This document shows positions 24,895 through 34,235 of a stretch of DNA of 64,000 bases, piece by piece. The stretch covers positions 62,001 through 126,000 of the forward strand of contig CAJUHV010000001.1 in the NCBI GenBank assembly GCA_910586445.1, given 5' to 3'. The notes under the pieces were generated by a model. That model was not told where the DNA came from, searched no databases, and was given only the letters and a program-made list of their open reading frames with translations. Source of the stretch: an uncultured Eubacterium sp. (GTDB taxonomy: Bacteria > Bacillota > Clostridia > Lachnospirales > Lachnospiraceae). Positions within the stretch are counted from its first letter, which is position 1. Each line of letters opens with the position of its first letter. The translations under genes and the position numbers were made by a program.

Positions 24895-27800
24895 TTACTG
24901 GAAATAAGCCACGCCTGATTCAAAAATCCGAATATCCTGCTGTCCATATATATTAACCGCTACAGCCTCACCGCGCCGCTCGGAATGCGCCATTTTACCA
25001 AATACACGTCCGTCCGGGCTGGTAATTCCTTCAATCGCCATATAAGAACCGTTCACATTCCACTCTTCATCCATGGTTGGAACACCTGCTTCGTTCACAT
25101 ACTGTGTTGCCACCTGTCCGTTGGCAAACAGCCTCTCCAGCCATTCCCTGCCTGCAACAAAGCGTCCTTCGCCATGCGAAACCGGATTTGTATAAACACC
25201 GCCGAGCTCTGCGTTCTGCAGCCACGGGCTCTTATTGGATACTACCTTTGTATGAACCATCCTTGAAATATGGCGTCCAATTGTATTATAGGTCAGCGTC
25301 GGAGACTCTGCATTCTGCTGCGTAATCTCGCCGTAGGTCAAAAGTCCCAGCTTGAGCAGCGCCTGGAAACCGTTGCATATGCCAAGTGCGAGTCCGTCTC
25401 TTTCGTTTAACAGGCGCATGACTGCCTCACTGACTCTCTGGTTGCGAAATGCATTTGCAAAAAACTTTGCAGAACCTTCCGGCTCGTCTCCGGCTGAAAA
25501 TCCGCCCGGGAACATCAAAATCTGCGACTGATTAATCGCTGCTTCAAATTCTAATACAGAATCACGGATATCCGCTGCCTCCAGATTCTTAAATACTTTT
25601 ATAATAACCTGTGCGCCCGCCTGTTCAAACGCCTTTGCCGAATCGATCTCGCAGTTAGTTCCTGGAAATACCGGAATAAATACAGTCGGCTTTGCGACTT
25701 TGTTTCTGCATATATAAATAGGATGTTCCGCATGGTAAAGACCTGTCTTTACCTCCTCTTTTTCCTGTGATGCAGCTGTCGGAAATACCTTTTCCAGCGT
25801 GCCTGTCCATGCACTGAGCGCTTCATCCATGCTGACCGTACAGCCGTCATAGGAAAATACACGGCTGTCATTTACCGTGCCGATCACCTGGCACGCATGC
25901 GCCAGACCTGCTTTCTTAAATGTCTCCATAATTTCCGCTGTACGCCCCGGCTGTACTTCTGCCACAAAGCTGCCAAATCCCGGCATAAACAAGTCTTCTT
26001 TCGACAATACCGTATGATCGAAAGCCGCGCCCAGCTTATTTCCAAATGCCATCTTGCTGACCGCTGCCGCAATGCCTTTTCCGTCTAGTGCATAGGCAGA
26101 TATAATTGCCTTTTTCTGTATCAGTTCATGTACAATATGATATAGATCTTTCACTTTTTCATATACCGGCAGGTCGTATTCGTCTGTCTCAATCGAAATC
26201 TTCACCAGACTGCTGCCCGCTTCTTTTAACTCCGGCGTAATCAGCTCCTTATGAGAAGCGACATCTACCGCAAAGGATACGAGTGTAGGCGGCACATCGA
26301 TTTCGTTAAATGTGCCCGACATAGAATCTTTTCCTCCGATTGACGGCAGGCCGAACCCGATCTGTGCCGCATATGCACCAAGCAGTGCTGCAAACGGCTG
26401 GCTCCAACGGGACGGCTCTTCGCTCATCCTGCGGAAATATTCCTGGAATGTAAACCGCACCTTCTTGTAATCTCCGCCTGCTGCGACAATTCTGGATAAT
26501 GACTCTAATACCGCATAAACTGCCCCATGATACGGCGACCAGCTGGATAGATACGGATCAAATCCATACGCCATAAGCGTCACGGCCTCTGTCCTGCCCT
26601 CAGCTACCGGCAGCTTTGCTGCCATACACTGTGTCTCTGTCAGCTGATAGCGTCCGCCATACGGCATAAATACACTGCCTGCTCCGATCGAGCCGTCAAA
26701 CATCTCCACAAGCCCTTTCTGCGAACATACATTCAGATCGCTCAGCGTATCCAGCCAGGCCGCTTTCAAATCACCCGCTTTTAAGTCATCCGCGGTCTTT
26801 GCAGGCTCTGTCTTTGCAAAAAAGCAGTCTTTCCTGGATGGAATATCGACAGCTACCGCAGTCTCTTGATGCGCACCGTTTGTATTTAAAAATGCACGGG
26901 AAATATTTACAATTTCTTTTCCCCTCCAGATAAGCACCAGCCTCGGCTCCTGTGTCACGACAGCGACCGGAACAGCCTCCAGATTTTCCTCTTTTGCATA
27001 AGCTAAAAACCGTTCTACATCATCCGGCGCGATTACACATGCCATACGCTCCTGTGATTCGGAGATTGCGATTTCCGTACCATCCAGTCCCGCATACTTT
27101 TTCGGCACTTTATCCAGCTCTACGCGCAGTCCGTCTGCCAGCTCGCCGATTGCCACCGATACGCCGCCCGCACCAAAATCATTACATTTTTTTATAATAT
27201 GCGACACCTCCGGCCTGCGGAACAGCCTCTGGAGCTTGCGCTCTGTCGGCGCATTCCCTTTCTGGACTTCCGCGCCGCACGTATCAATTGACTGCGTTGT
27301 ATGCGCTTTCGAAGAACCAGTCGCACCACCGCAGCCGTCGCGTCCAGTGCGGCCTCCCAGCAGTACAATCACATCGCCTGGATCTGAGGTCAGCCTTTGT
27401 ACGGCAGCTCTCGGAGCAGCCCCCAGCACAGCCCCGATTTCCATACGCTTTGCGACATAATCTGGATGATATATCTCTTTGACATATCCGGTCGTCAGCC
27501 CGATCTGATTTCCATAAGATGAATAGCCCTTTGCTGCACCGCGAGTCAGCGTTTTCTGCGGCAGCTTGCCTGCCATCGTCTCACTGACCGGCCGTGTCGG
27601 ATCTGCTGCTCCTGTCACACGCATTGCCTGATACACATAGGTGCGCCCGGACAGCGGATCGCGGATCGCCCCTCCAAGGCATGTCGCTGCCCCGCCAAAA
27701 GGCTCGATTTCGGTCGGATGATTATGTGTTTCATTTTTGAAATTCACCAGCCACTCCTGCGTCTTTCCATCGATTTCTATCGGAACTACAATAGAACACG

Positions 27801-28704
27801 CATTGATCTCGTCGGATTCTTCCTGATCCTGCAGCCTGCCTTCCTTTTTCAGACGCTTCATTGCCATAAGCGCCAGATCCATCAGGCATACAAATTTGTC
27901 GCTGCGCCCCTCATACAGATTTTGGAACGTATCCAGATAATCCTTATAAGTATCCTCAATCGGTACGCGGTAATCGCCGTCCCCAAAGGACACATCTGTA
28001 AGCTCGGTCAGAAATGTCGTATGCCGGCAGTGGTCTGACCAGTACGTGTCTAGTACCCGGATCTCTGTCATAGACGGGCTGCGTCTTTCATCCTGCTTAA
28101 AATAATTCTGTATATGAAGAAAATCACGAAAAGTCATGGCCAGATTTAATGAATCGTACAACTCCTTCAGCTCTGCTTCGGCCATATTTTCAAATCCTTC
28201 AAATATAATTACGTCCTCTGGCTCATCAAAAATACGCACAAGCGTATCCGGCTTGTCCATCCCGGTTTCCCTGGAGTCTACCGGATTGATGCAGTGCTTT
28301 TTGACTGCCTCAAACTCATCGTCACTGATGTTTCCAGAAATAATATAAGTAACCGCTGTGCGGATAATCGGATCTTCCGCTTCATTTAACAGCTTTACAC
28401 ACTGCTGCGCGGAATCAGCACGCTGGTCAAACTGCCCCGGCAGATATTCTACCGAAAACACCCTGCCGCCTTTTGCATCAAACGTCTCTTCATAAATATC
28501 ATCAACCGGCGGTTCGGAAAATACGGTGGCTTTTGCCTTTTCGTACACTTCATCTGACAGATTCTCCACGTCGTAACGAATCAGCTCGCGTACGCTTGTA
28601 ACGCCCGTAATGCCCAGATAATGTTTGATCTCATGCTGCAGCGACTTGGCGGCAACCGCAAAGTCTGTTTTCTTTTCGGCAAATACGCGTCTTACATTTC
28701 CCAT
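24895..28704 (-). CDS. purL: Phosphoribosylformylglycinamidine synthase, single-chain
   Basis: A 1,269-residue enzyme carrying the synthetase and glutaminase parts in one chain. Blocks include YWSDHCRHTTF, NFKNETHNHPTEIEPFGGAATC, SIGGKDSMSGTF, and a C-terminal glutaminase with FIPVFPGTNCEID, the catalytic Cys in LGICNGFQAL and HGEGRF. It makes FGAM from FGAR, glutamine and ATP in purine synthesis. The AGGAGG site is 7 bases before the ATG. No other pur gene is adjacent. A folded leader precedes it. Confidence 0.97.
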   Translation of the reverse strand: MGNVRRVFAEKKTDFAVAAKSLQHEIKHYLGITGVTSVRELIRYDVENLSDEVYEKAKATVFSEPPVDDIYEETFDAKGGRVFSVEYLPGQFDQRADSAQQCVKLLNEAEDPIIRTAVTYIISGNISDDEFEAVKKHCINPVDSRETGMDKPDTLVRIFDEPEDVIIFEGFENMAEAELKELYDSLNLAMTFRDFLHIQNYFKQDERRSPSMTEIRVLDTYWSDHCRHTTFLTELTDVSFGDGDYRVPIEDTYKDYLDTFQNLYEGRSDKFVCLMDLALMAMKRLKKEGRLQDQEESDEINACSIVVPIEIDGKTQEWLVNFKNETHNHPTEIEPFGGAATCLGGAIRDPLSGRTYVYQAMRVTGAADPTRPVSETMAGKLPQKTLTRGAAKGYSSYGNQIGLTTGYVKEIYHPDYVAKRMEIGAVLGAAPRAAVQRLTSDPGDVIVLLGGRTGRDGCGGATGSSKAHTTQSIDTCGAEVQKGNAPTERKLQRLFRRPEVSHIIKKCNDFGAGGVSVAIGELADGLRVELDKVPKKYAGLDGTEIAISESQERMACVIAPDDVERFLAYAKEENLEAVPVAVVTQEPRLVLIWRGKEIVNISRAFLNTNGAHQETAVAVDIPSRKDCFFAKTEPAKTADDLKAGDLKAAWLDTLSDLNVCSQKGLVEMFDGSIGAGSVFMPYGGRYQLTETQCMAAKLPVAEGRTEAVTLMAYGFDPYLSSWSPYHGAVYAVLESLSRIVAAGGDYKKVRFTFQEYFRRMSEEPSRWSQPFAALLGAYAAQIGFGLPSIGGKDSMSGTFNEIDVPPTLVSFAVDVASHKELITPELKEAGSSLVKISIETDEYDLPVYEKVKDLYHIVHELIQKKAIISAYALDGKGIAAAVSKMAFGNKLGAAFDHTVLSKEDLFMPGFGSFVAEVQPGRTAEIMETFKKAGLAHACQVIGTVNDSRVFSYDGCTVSMDEALSAWTGTLEKVFPTAASQEKEEVKTGLYHAEHPIYICRNKVAKPTVFIPVFPGTNCEIDSAKAFEQAGAQVIIKVFKNLEAADIRDSVLEFEAAINQSQILMFPGGFSAGDEPEGSAKFFANAFRNQRVSEAVMRLLNERDGLALGICNGFQALLKLGLLTYGEITQQNAESPTLTYNTIGRHISRMVHTKVVSNKSPWLQNAELGGVYTNPVSHGEGRFVAGREWLERLFANGQVATQYVNEAGVPTMDEEWNVNGSYMAIEGITSPDGRVFGKMAHSERRGEAVAVNIYGQQDIRIFESGVAYFQ

Positions 28705-28740
28705 TTTGTTTTCCTCCTAATTCGTATTATCAAATTACAA

Positions 28741-28910
28741 TTTAATATTTATCAGGCATATGGATATGTCTGCCTGAGCTATTGCTTTCATGCGGGATAT
28801 ATGTTTTTGGGCACTGCCCGCAGTAAAAGACTGCCGGCTGTGAAAGGATCTGGCAGTGCCTGCATATACTGCTATGCAAAGTATATCGCATTTCAATTGC
28901 TTTTTCCACA
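28741..28910 (-). promoter_or_regulatory. Structured 5' leader of purL, RNA class not recognised
   Basis: On the minus strand GGCACTGCC pairs with GGCAGTGCC around an inner hairpin GCAGT-CTTTT-ACTGC, and further down CAGGCA pairs with TGCCTG about 70 bases before the purL ATG. A TATACT box lies upstream near 28,885. I do not see the conserved core of the purine, PRPP or ZTP riboswitches, so this is a folded leader of unknown type. The 326-bp gap to the divergent response regulator contains nothing else clear. Confidence 0.4.
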
Positions 28911-29030
28911 GTTGTTTGTTAGAATTTTAATATTATCCATCCGGCATTGCCGTTTTGATGCCAGAATGCCGTAACCTGTATACAAACAGCAGATCCAAAA
29001 AGCGATAAACGAAAACGGAGGACCCCCGCT

Positions 29031-29690
29031 TTGATTCATATATTAATTGCAGAAGATGAAAAACCGATCTCTAACTTAATCAAGCTGAGCTTAAAAAACG
29101 CCGGATATTCTTGCGACTGTGCATTTGACGGCGGTGAGGCAGCTGATATGATAGAAGAAAATAATTATGATTTAATATTACTGGACATTATGCTGCCGGA
29201 CATCGACGGCTTTGAGCTTATGGAATATATCCGCCCGCTGGAGATTCCGGTTATTTTTATCACCGCCAAAAATTCTGTCCAGGATAAAGTAAAAGGACTG
29301 CGCATGGGCGCAGAAGATTATATTGTAAAGCCGTTTGAGATCATCGAGCTGCTTGCCCGGATTGATGTCGTCTTACGGCGTTACCACAAAGCAGATGATA
29401 TCATTAAGATCGCAGGACTTATGATCGATACCAAGTCCAGAAAAGTAACCCGCGGCGGCAGCGAGATTGCGCTGACGCCCAAAGAATATGAACTGTTATT
29501 ACTATTCGCACAAAATCCGAACACTGCACTCTACCGTGAGACAATCTATGAGCGTATCTGGGAAAAGGAATTTGTCTATGGGAGCAAGGCCGTAGACCTG
29601 CATATCCAGAGACTGCGCCGAAAGGCGCATTTGGAAAAAGAACTGCAGGCAGTAAACAAAGTCGGATACCGATTTGAGGTAGATACATGA
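29031..29690 (+). CDS. OmpR/PhoB-family response regulator
   Basis: A 219-residue regulator starting at TTG, with GGAGGACC ten bases upstream. The receiver has acidic EDE at 8-10, phospho-acceptor Asp in LILLDIMLPD and Lys in DYIVKPFE; the C-terminal winged helix is seen in LTPKEYELLLLF and VDLHIQRLRRK. It overlaps its cognate kinase gene by four bases. It probably controls the downstream membrane protein and perhaps vanY. Confidence 0.95.
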   Translation: MIHILIAEDEKPISNLIKLSLKNAGYSCDCAFDGGEAADMIEENNYDLILLDIMLPDIDGFELMEYIRPLEIPVIFITAKNSVQDKVKGLRMGAEDYIVKPFEIIELLARIDVVLRRYHKADDIIKIAGLMIDTKSRKVTRGGSEIALTPKEYELLLLFAQNPNTALYRETIYERIWEKEFVYGSKAVDLHIQRLRRKAHLEKELQAVNKVGYRFEVDT

Positions 29691-31087
29691 AATTTCGAAT
29701 AAAAACGACCTGCTGCATGATCAGCCTGATGGCCCTTTTTTTCGGTGTCGGCAGCAGCGCACTGATTTCCACTACATTCCAGACCTCCCTGCAGCAGGAA
29801 AAACGTGCCGCGCAGGAATCTTACCATATGATTTTAAATACGCTGCAGGTCGTAAACAATATGGATCAGTGGACAGACGAAAAAGACCTGTCAAAAATAT
29901 TAGAACAGCTGTCCACACAGGGTTCGTTCTGGGCTGCCCTGCAGCTGCGCTCCCAAAAAGAAATCCTATATTCTGCCGGATCAGCAGCCGCACACTTTTT
30001 AGAGCTCGCAGACCAGATCGATACGACGCACCTTGCCTGCGCGATTTTTTCCGTGCCGGCAGCTTCTTATTATCTCCAGCTGTCTGGGTCTTTTTATGTA
30101 GGAAAAGAAGCTTATTATCTGGATGCAGCATATGACATATCCTCCGTCTACAATGCACGCATGCAGCAGCAGGACATCTATCAGCAGGTTTTTGCCATAT
30201 TACTGGCTGCGTCTGCATGTTTTTCTTATATCCTCGCGTTCTTTCTGACAAGGCCGCTTGCCCGCCTCTCAAAGGCTTCGCGTGAAATTGCCTCTGGCAA
30301 TTATGACTACCGCAGCAATATCAAAAGCAATGATGAGATCGGTGCCGTTTCAAAGGATTTTGACCTGATGGCTGACCACCTGCAGAGCGGCATAGAAGAA
30401 CTGCAGGACTCTGTAGAGCGCCAGAGCCAGTTTATCGGAAATTTTACCCATGAGCTTAAAACCCCTATGACGTCTATTATCGGCTACGCCGACCTGTTAA
30501 GAGGGCAGACGCTTTCTACAGAAGATCAGGCAGACGCGGCAAAGTATATTTTTTCGGAAGGAAAACGCCTGGAGCAGCTGTCTTTGAAGCTGCTGGATAT
30601 ATTTGTGGCAGAGCATGAGACGCTGACGCTTGTAAAAGCTGCCCCTTCTGACCTTATTTACAGTTATGTAGGTCATCTGCAGCCGATCATGGCGCGTGAA
30701 AAAATCACGCTGCTGTGTGAATGCGAGCCCGGCTATTGTATGCTGGATACCGATTTCTTCGGCTCACTTTTGGTAAATCTGATCGAGAATGCCAGAAAAG
30801 CACTGATCGGCGGCGGCAGGATCTCTGTCCGCTCCGAAATGACCGATGACGGCTGCCTTATTTTCATATCCGACACTGGAAAAGGAATCCCTGCCGATTC
30901 CATCACGCATATTACCGAAGCTTTTTACCGTGTGGATAAAGCCCGCTCGCGTGCACAGGGCGGGGCCGGACTGGGCCTTACACTCTGTGCCAGGATCGCG
31001 CAGATGCATAATGGAACAATATCTTTTGAAAGCATAGAAGACCACGGCACAACCGTCACCGTACAACTAAAAGGAGGGCGTGCATGA
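29687..31087 (+). CDS. Sensor histidine kinase
   Basis: A 466-residue membrane kinase: transmembrane helices near residues 10-30 and 162-185 with about 130 extracellular residues between them, HAMP (RPLARLSKASREIASGNYDY), HisKA with the phospho-acceptor in FTHELKTPMTSIIG, and the ATPase domain with LVNLIENARKA, DTGKGIP and GAGLGLTL. Coupled by ATGA overlaps to the regulator before it and the gene after it. The signal is unknown; the VanY gene beyond suggests cell-wall state. Confidence 0.95.
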   Translation: MKFRIKTTCCMISLMALFFGVGSSALISTTFQTSLQQEKRAAQESYHMILNTLQVVNNMDQWTDEKDLSKILEQLSTQGSFWAALQLRSQKEILYSAGSAAAHFLELADQIDTTHLACAIFSVPAASYYLQLSGSFYVGKEAYYLDAAYDISSVYNARMQQQDIYQQVFAILLAASACFSYILAFFLTRPLARLSKASREIASGNYDYRSNIKSNDEIGAVSKDFDLMADHLQSGIEELQDSVERQSQFIGNFTHELKTPMTSIIGYADLLRGQTLSTEDQADAAKYIFSEGKRLEQLSLKLLDIFVAEHETLTLVKAAPSDLIYSYVGHLQPIMAREKITLLCECEPGYCMLDTDFFGSLLVNLIENARKALIGGGRISVRSEMTDDGCLIFISDTGKGIPADSITHITEAFYRVDKARSRAQGGAGLGLTLCARIAQMHNGTISFESIEDHGTTVTVQLKGGRA

Positions 31088-31956
31088 AACGGATTATTGT
31101 AGCTGGCTTTTATCTTATACTGACACTGATCATATCAGCTGCCGGATTCTTTCTTCCCGCCAGCCTGTCTGCTTATCAGGATCAGCAGATCTTTGCCACC
31201 ATTGAACATCCTTCCATTGAACCGATGGAATTCACATACAGCTCCAGCCTTGTGGATACACTGCAGCTGTTTGCAAAAGGCTGCTATTTTGTAGATTATC
31301 CCCGCACAGGCAGCGTGCGCACTTCGGATGAAATAACGCTGCTCGTAAAAGATGCGTTCCATCAGCTGGAAGACTATGGCATTGCTTTTCTTCCACCGGA
31401 GTCTTCTGCCGCCAGCTATAGTATATCTCTGCAGCTGGCCATTGCTTCAGAAGATGATAACGTCAAAGTATCCAGCATAGAAACAGACACTGTAGACAAA
31501 CAATCCTCTGTCTCTTCAGATCCTGCCAAAAGACGAGACCTTTCGATCAGCAAATCAAATCAGGCTGCAGGCTCTTCTGATCTTACAACAGCGGTAATCT
31601 GGAACTGTTTCATCTACCATCCAGACGGATATCAGGCAGACATTAAAATAGATGATAAAAGCGGTAAAATTGTCGCCTTCTACCTGTCCACAGACCAGAC
31701 CAGCTTTTCGATCAGCACGAAAAAGAATTTGAATCAGCTGGTCAAATTTTTCCGGCTCTTTTTACAGGATTATTATGAAATGAAAACAAAAGCCATACTT
31801 CAGAATACCGTACAGACAACTTACGGCATTTACGATAAATCCGGCACCCAGCCTGCCATATTGGAGGCTGACTACACAATACAGCTCACGGAAGAATCCG
31901 GAAATTTAATCCAGATCCCGTTTTCTGTACGCTCTGAACATATGTCCTTAAACTAA
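31084..31956 (+). CDS. Membrane-anchored protein of a two-component operon, unknown function
   Basis: A 290-residue protein with one N-terminal hydrophobic segment (about residues 4-22, IIVAGFYLILTLIISAAGFF), no lipobox cysteine, and an extracellular remainder rich in Ser and acidic residues. No named domain is recognised. Overlapping the kinase by four bases, it is probably a signal partner or target of that system outside the membrane. The 146-bp gap to vanY after it shows no terminator, so read-through is possible. Confidence 0.8.
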   Translation: MKRIIVAGFYLILTLIISAAGFFLPASLSAYQDQQIFATIEHPSIEPMEFTYSSSLVDTLQLFAKGCYFVDYPRTGSVRTSDEITLLVKDAFHQLEDYGIAFLPPESSAASYSISLQLAIASEDDNVKVSSIETDTVDKQSSVSSDPAKRRDLSISKSNQAAGSSDLTTAVIWNCFIYHPDGYQADIKIDDKSGKIVAFYLSTDQTSFSISTKKNLNQLVKFFRLFLQDYYEMKTKAILQNTVQTTYGIYDKSGTQPAILEADYTIQLTEESGNLIQIPFSVRSEHMSLN

Positions 31957-32103
31957 TTTATGACAAAATTCCTGATAAATGCCGAAAATATGCCAAAAAA
32001 ATACAATTTATTCGCATCTATCTATTATGGTTAAGATATAGATTCCGATAACTATATAGAGTATTTTTACCCTAAATGCTCTTACGAGAAAGCGAGGTAA
32101 TAC

Positions 32104-33447
32104 ATGCGTACAAGAGAAAAGCCACCATGCAATACATATGAAGCAGCAAAGAAGGAAGATCCAGCACTCAGCCAGGTCAAAAGCAAAAGTAAAAATAACA
32201 GGCGGACAAACAGCTGTTATGCTAAAAAGAGAAGCCTTGCCGCAGGCAGCCGGAAAAAACGCCTCCGCCAGCTCTGGCTCAAATGCACGCTTTCCGCAGC
32301 CGTATTTACACTTACACTGACAGCTGCTGCCGGCTGGCAGATTTTAAAAACACGATTCAGCAGCTGGGAGGATTTTTCGGCCAGAGCAACGACACTGCTC
32401 CTTTCAGATGCCGACATAACCCCAAAACTGCTGCTGCCGGATTCCAGTGTTTCCGGTGAACCCAAGAAAGCAAGCGGATCTAAAAAAGCCTTTCCGGCTG
32501 ATGACGGCCCCGGTGCCAGCGATTCCCTAGAATCAGACGGCACATCAGATTCCAAGGATTTATCAGCTGCACCAGATTCAGCAAAGACTGATGCGGCACA
32601 AAATGCCGGCGGTTCACTGAAATCAGACACCCCGCTGAAATCCAAGGGCCGGTCCGAATCAGACGACGACATGCATTCAAAAGATTCGTCTGAATCCAAT
32701 GTATGGATGTATTCTAAAAATACACCGGAGTCTGACAGACTGCCGGACTCCATCGTTTCTTCGGAATCTTTTGCCGAGCCGGATTCTTTTGAGACATCCG
32801 ATTCCGATCTGTTAAAGCAGGAACAGATCGCAGACACTACCGCCGACGTAGAGGAAATCGAGCATATTGCCTCCGTGTCCGATGACTGGAACCTGCTTCT
32901 TGTAAATCCGTGGAATCTGATTCCTGATGATTATAAGATCAACCTTGCTCCGCTGCCAAACGGACATTTTATCGACCAGCGCTGCTACAATGAATTGATG
33001 GAAATGCTGGAGGACTGCCGGGCTGCCGGCCTGTCTCCGCTGATCTGCTCATCGTACCGCACGCAGGCAAAACAGGAATCGCTGTTTCAAGAGCGCATTG
33101 ACGAACTGACCGCACAGGGCTATTCCCAAAAAGACGCCCGCGAAAAAGCAGCAACCTCTGTTGCCCGTCCGGGAACCAGCGAGCATCAGGCAGGACTGGC
33201 TGTCGATCTGGTAGACAGCAGCTATCAATTTCTAAATTCGTCACAGGAATATACAAAGGTACAGCAGTGGCTGATGGAAAACAGCTGGAAATACGGATTT
33301 ATCCTGCGCTATCCGAGCACAAAGAGCAGCCTCACCGGGATTATTTATGAACCATGGCATTATCGGTATGTCGGAAAAGAAGCCGCCGAAGAAATCTACA
33401 AGCGCGGCATCTGTCTGGAAGAATATCTGGCAGAACATTTTAAGTAA
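32104..33447 (+). CDS. vanY: D-alanyl-D-alanine carboxypeptidase, VanY-type (M15B)
   Basis: A 447-residue protein. A basic N-terminus precedes one membrane helix (about residues 60-82), then a 150-residue linker of Ser/Asp/Lys repeats (ESDGTSDSKDLS and similar), then the M15 domain from about 265. Zinc site: SEHQAGLAVDL (His, Asp) and EPWHYRYVG (His); SSYRTQAKQ is the usual substrate loop. It trims the terminal D-Ala from peptidoglycan stem peptides outside the membrane. Such a long linker may reach through the wall. No vanHAX genes are present, so vancomycin resistance should not be inferred. GCGAGG precedes the ATG. Confidence 0.93.
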   Translation: MRTREKPPCNTYEAAKKEDPALSQVKSKSKNNRRTNSCYAKKRSLAAGSRKKRLRQLWLKCTLSAAVFTLTLTAAAGWQILKTRFSSWEDFSARATTLLLSDADITPKLLLPDSSVSGEPKKASGSKKAFPADDGPGASDSLESDGTSDSKDLSAAPDSAKTDAAQNAGGSLKSDTPLKSKGRSESDDDMHSKDSSESNVWMYSKNTPESDRLPDSIVSSESFAEPDSFETSDSDLLKQEQIADTTADVEEIEHIASVSDDWNLLLVNPWNLIPDDYKINLAPLPNGHFIDQRCYNELMEMLEDCRAAGLSPLICSSYRTQAKQESLFQERIDELTAQGYSQKDAREKAATSVARPGTSEHQAGLAVDLVDSSYQFLNSSQEYTKVQQWLMENSWKYGFILRYPSTKSSLTGIIYEPWHYRYVGKEAAEEIYKRGICLEEYLAEHFK

Positions 33448-33463
33448 ATTCGTATAATACAAA

Positions 33464-33494
33464 GCCGGAACAGCTGATGATCAGCGGTTCCGGC
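33464..33494 (+). terminator. Terminator after vanY
   Basis: GCCGGAAC pairs with GTTCCGGC, with GCTGATGATCAGC pairing inside, followed by TTCTTTAT. The U-tract is short, so strength is uncertain. Confidence 0.6.
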
Positions 33495-33534
33495 AGCTTC
33501 TTTATACGTTCTAATAATCTGTACTCTGTGAAAA

Positions 33535-33759
33535 CTAGGCGATTGCGTATTTTTGTACAATGCTGTCAAACTTTTGGTCATCTCCGGCATAGGAGACCTT
33601 CAAATCATTCATCAGCAGTCCGAGCATGCCTAAAAAGGATTTTGCATCAATAAATACATGCCTGCATATGACATTAATATCAAAATCACACTTCTCTGCT
33701 GCACTTACAAACTCGCGTACATCTTTTGCTTCGTTTAAACGGATCATCTTTTCTTTCAT
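33535..33759 (-). CDS. HPr-like protein without the phospho-histidine
   Basis: A 74-residue protein (start placed at the ATG at 33,759; AAAGG lies upstream). The motif FIDAKSFLGMLGLL corresponds to the Ser46 region of HPr, and NEAKDVREFVSAAEKCDFDI to its first helix, but the usual HARPA block with His15 is missing. It therefore cannot act as a normal PTS phospho-carrier. It may be a regulatory relative, as found in other Clostridia. The 450 bp upstream are AT-rich and hold nothing else recognised. Confidence 0.75.
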   Translation of the reverse strand: MKEKMIRLNEAKDVREFVSAAEKCDFDINVICRHVFIDAKSFLGMLGLLMNDLKVSYAGDDQKFDSIVQKYAIA

Positions 33760-33783
33760 ACTTTTACTCATCCTTTCCATCAA

Positions 33784-34235
33784 CAGTATTTACATAAATC
33801 GTAATCTTATTCTGTAAATGAAACCTACCTGCAGCTTATACCAGGCAACAAGCAGCATGCCGCATATGAGTATACACACCTGACTCTTACTCATATACAC
33901 TTTCTATTATATACGGTACAAACTGCAATCGTTATCAGCTGCTATGTGCATTATTCCATGTTCTTTCATATTTGTCAAATTTTACTTGATAGAAATATCG
34001 GACAAAATTTTGTTTTAATTAACCATTATTTATGCAGATCTGCATTTATTATTTTTAAAAAATATTCTTTTTCTATCCCAATTTTTAAAAAATTGACGAA
34101 TCCCTCTCGTGAATTTGCATAATGCCGTATAAAATTTAAAAATATTTTTGTTGTTTTGCATAGAATAAATGCGATAAAATAAAAGAAAACTACTGCAAAA
34201 CAGCAGGAAATTAACAAAAAGGGAGGAAATTCATA
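33784..34235. other. AT-rich 452-bp gap, no gene seen
   Basis: Between the divergent HPr-like gene and the sugar-binding lipoprotein gene the sequence is strongly AT-rich. A TTGACG near 34,095 followed by CATAAT at a 19-bp spacing might be the lipoprotein promoter, but the spacing is long. No RNA fold or repeat stands out. Confidence 0.35.

Noticed and set aside
28741..28910. Purine, PRPP or ZTP riboswitch call for the purL leader
   Set aside because: Stems are present, but the conserved core sequences of these classes are not seen, so only an unclassified structured leader is reported.
32217..32837. 206-residue minus-strand protein
   Set aside because: It is the antisense reading of the Ser/Asp-rich VanY linker, whose low-complexity codons keep the opposite frame open.
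29031..33447. Vancomycin resistance operon
   Set aside because: A regulator, kinase and VanY are present, but no vanH, ligase or vanX gene; VanY alone is common in wall turnover.
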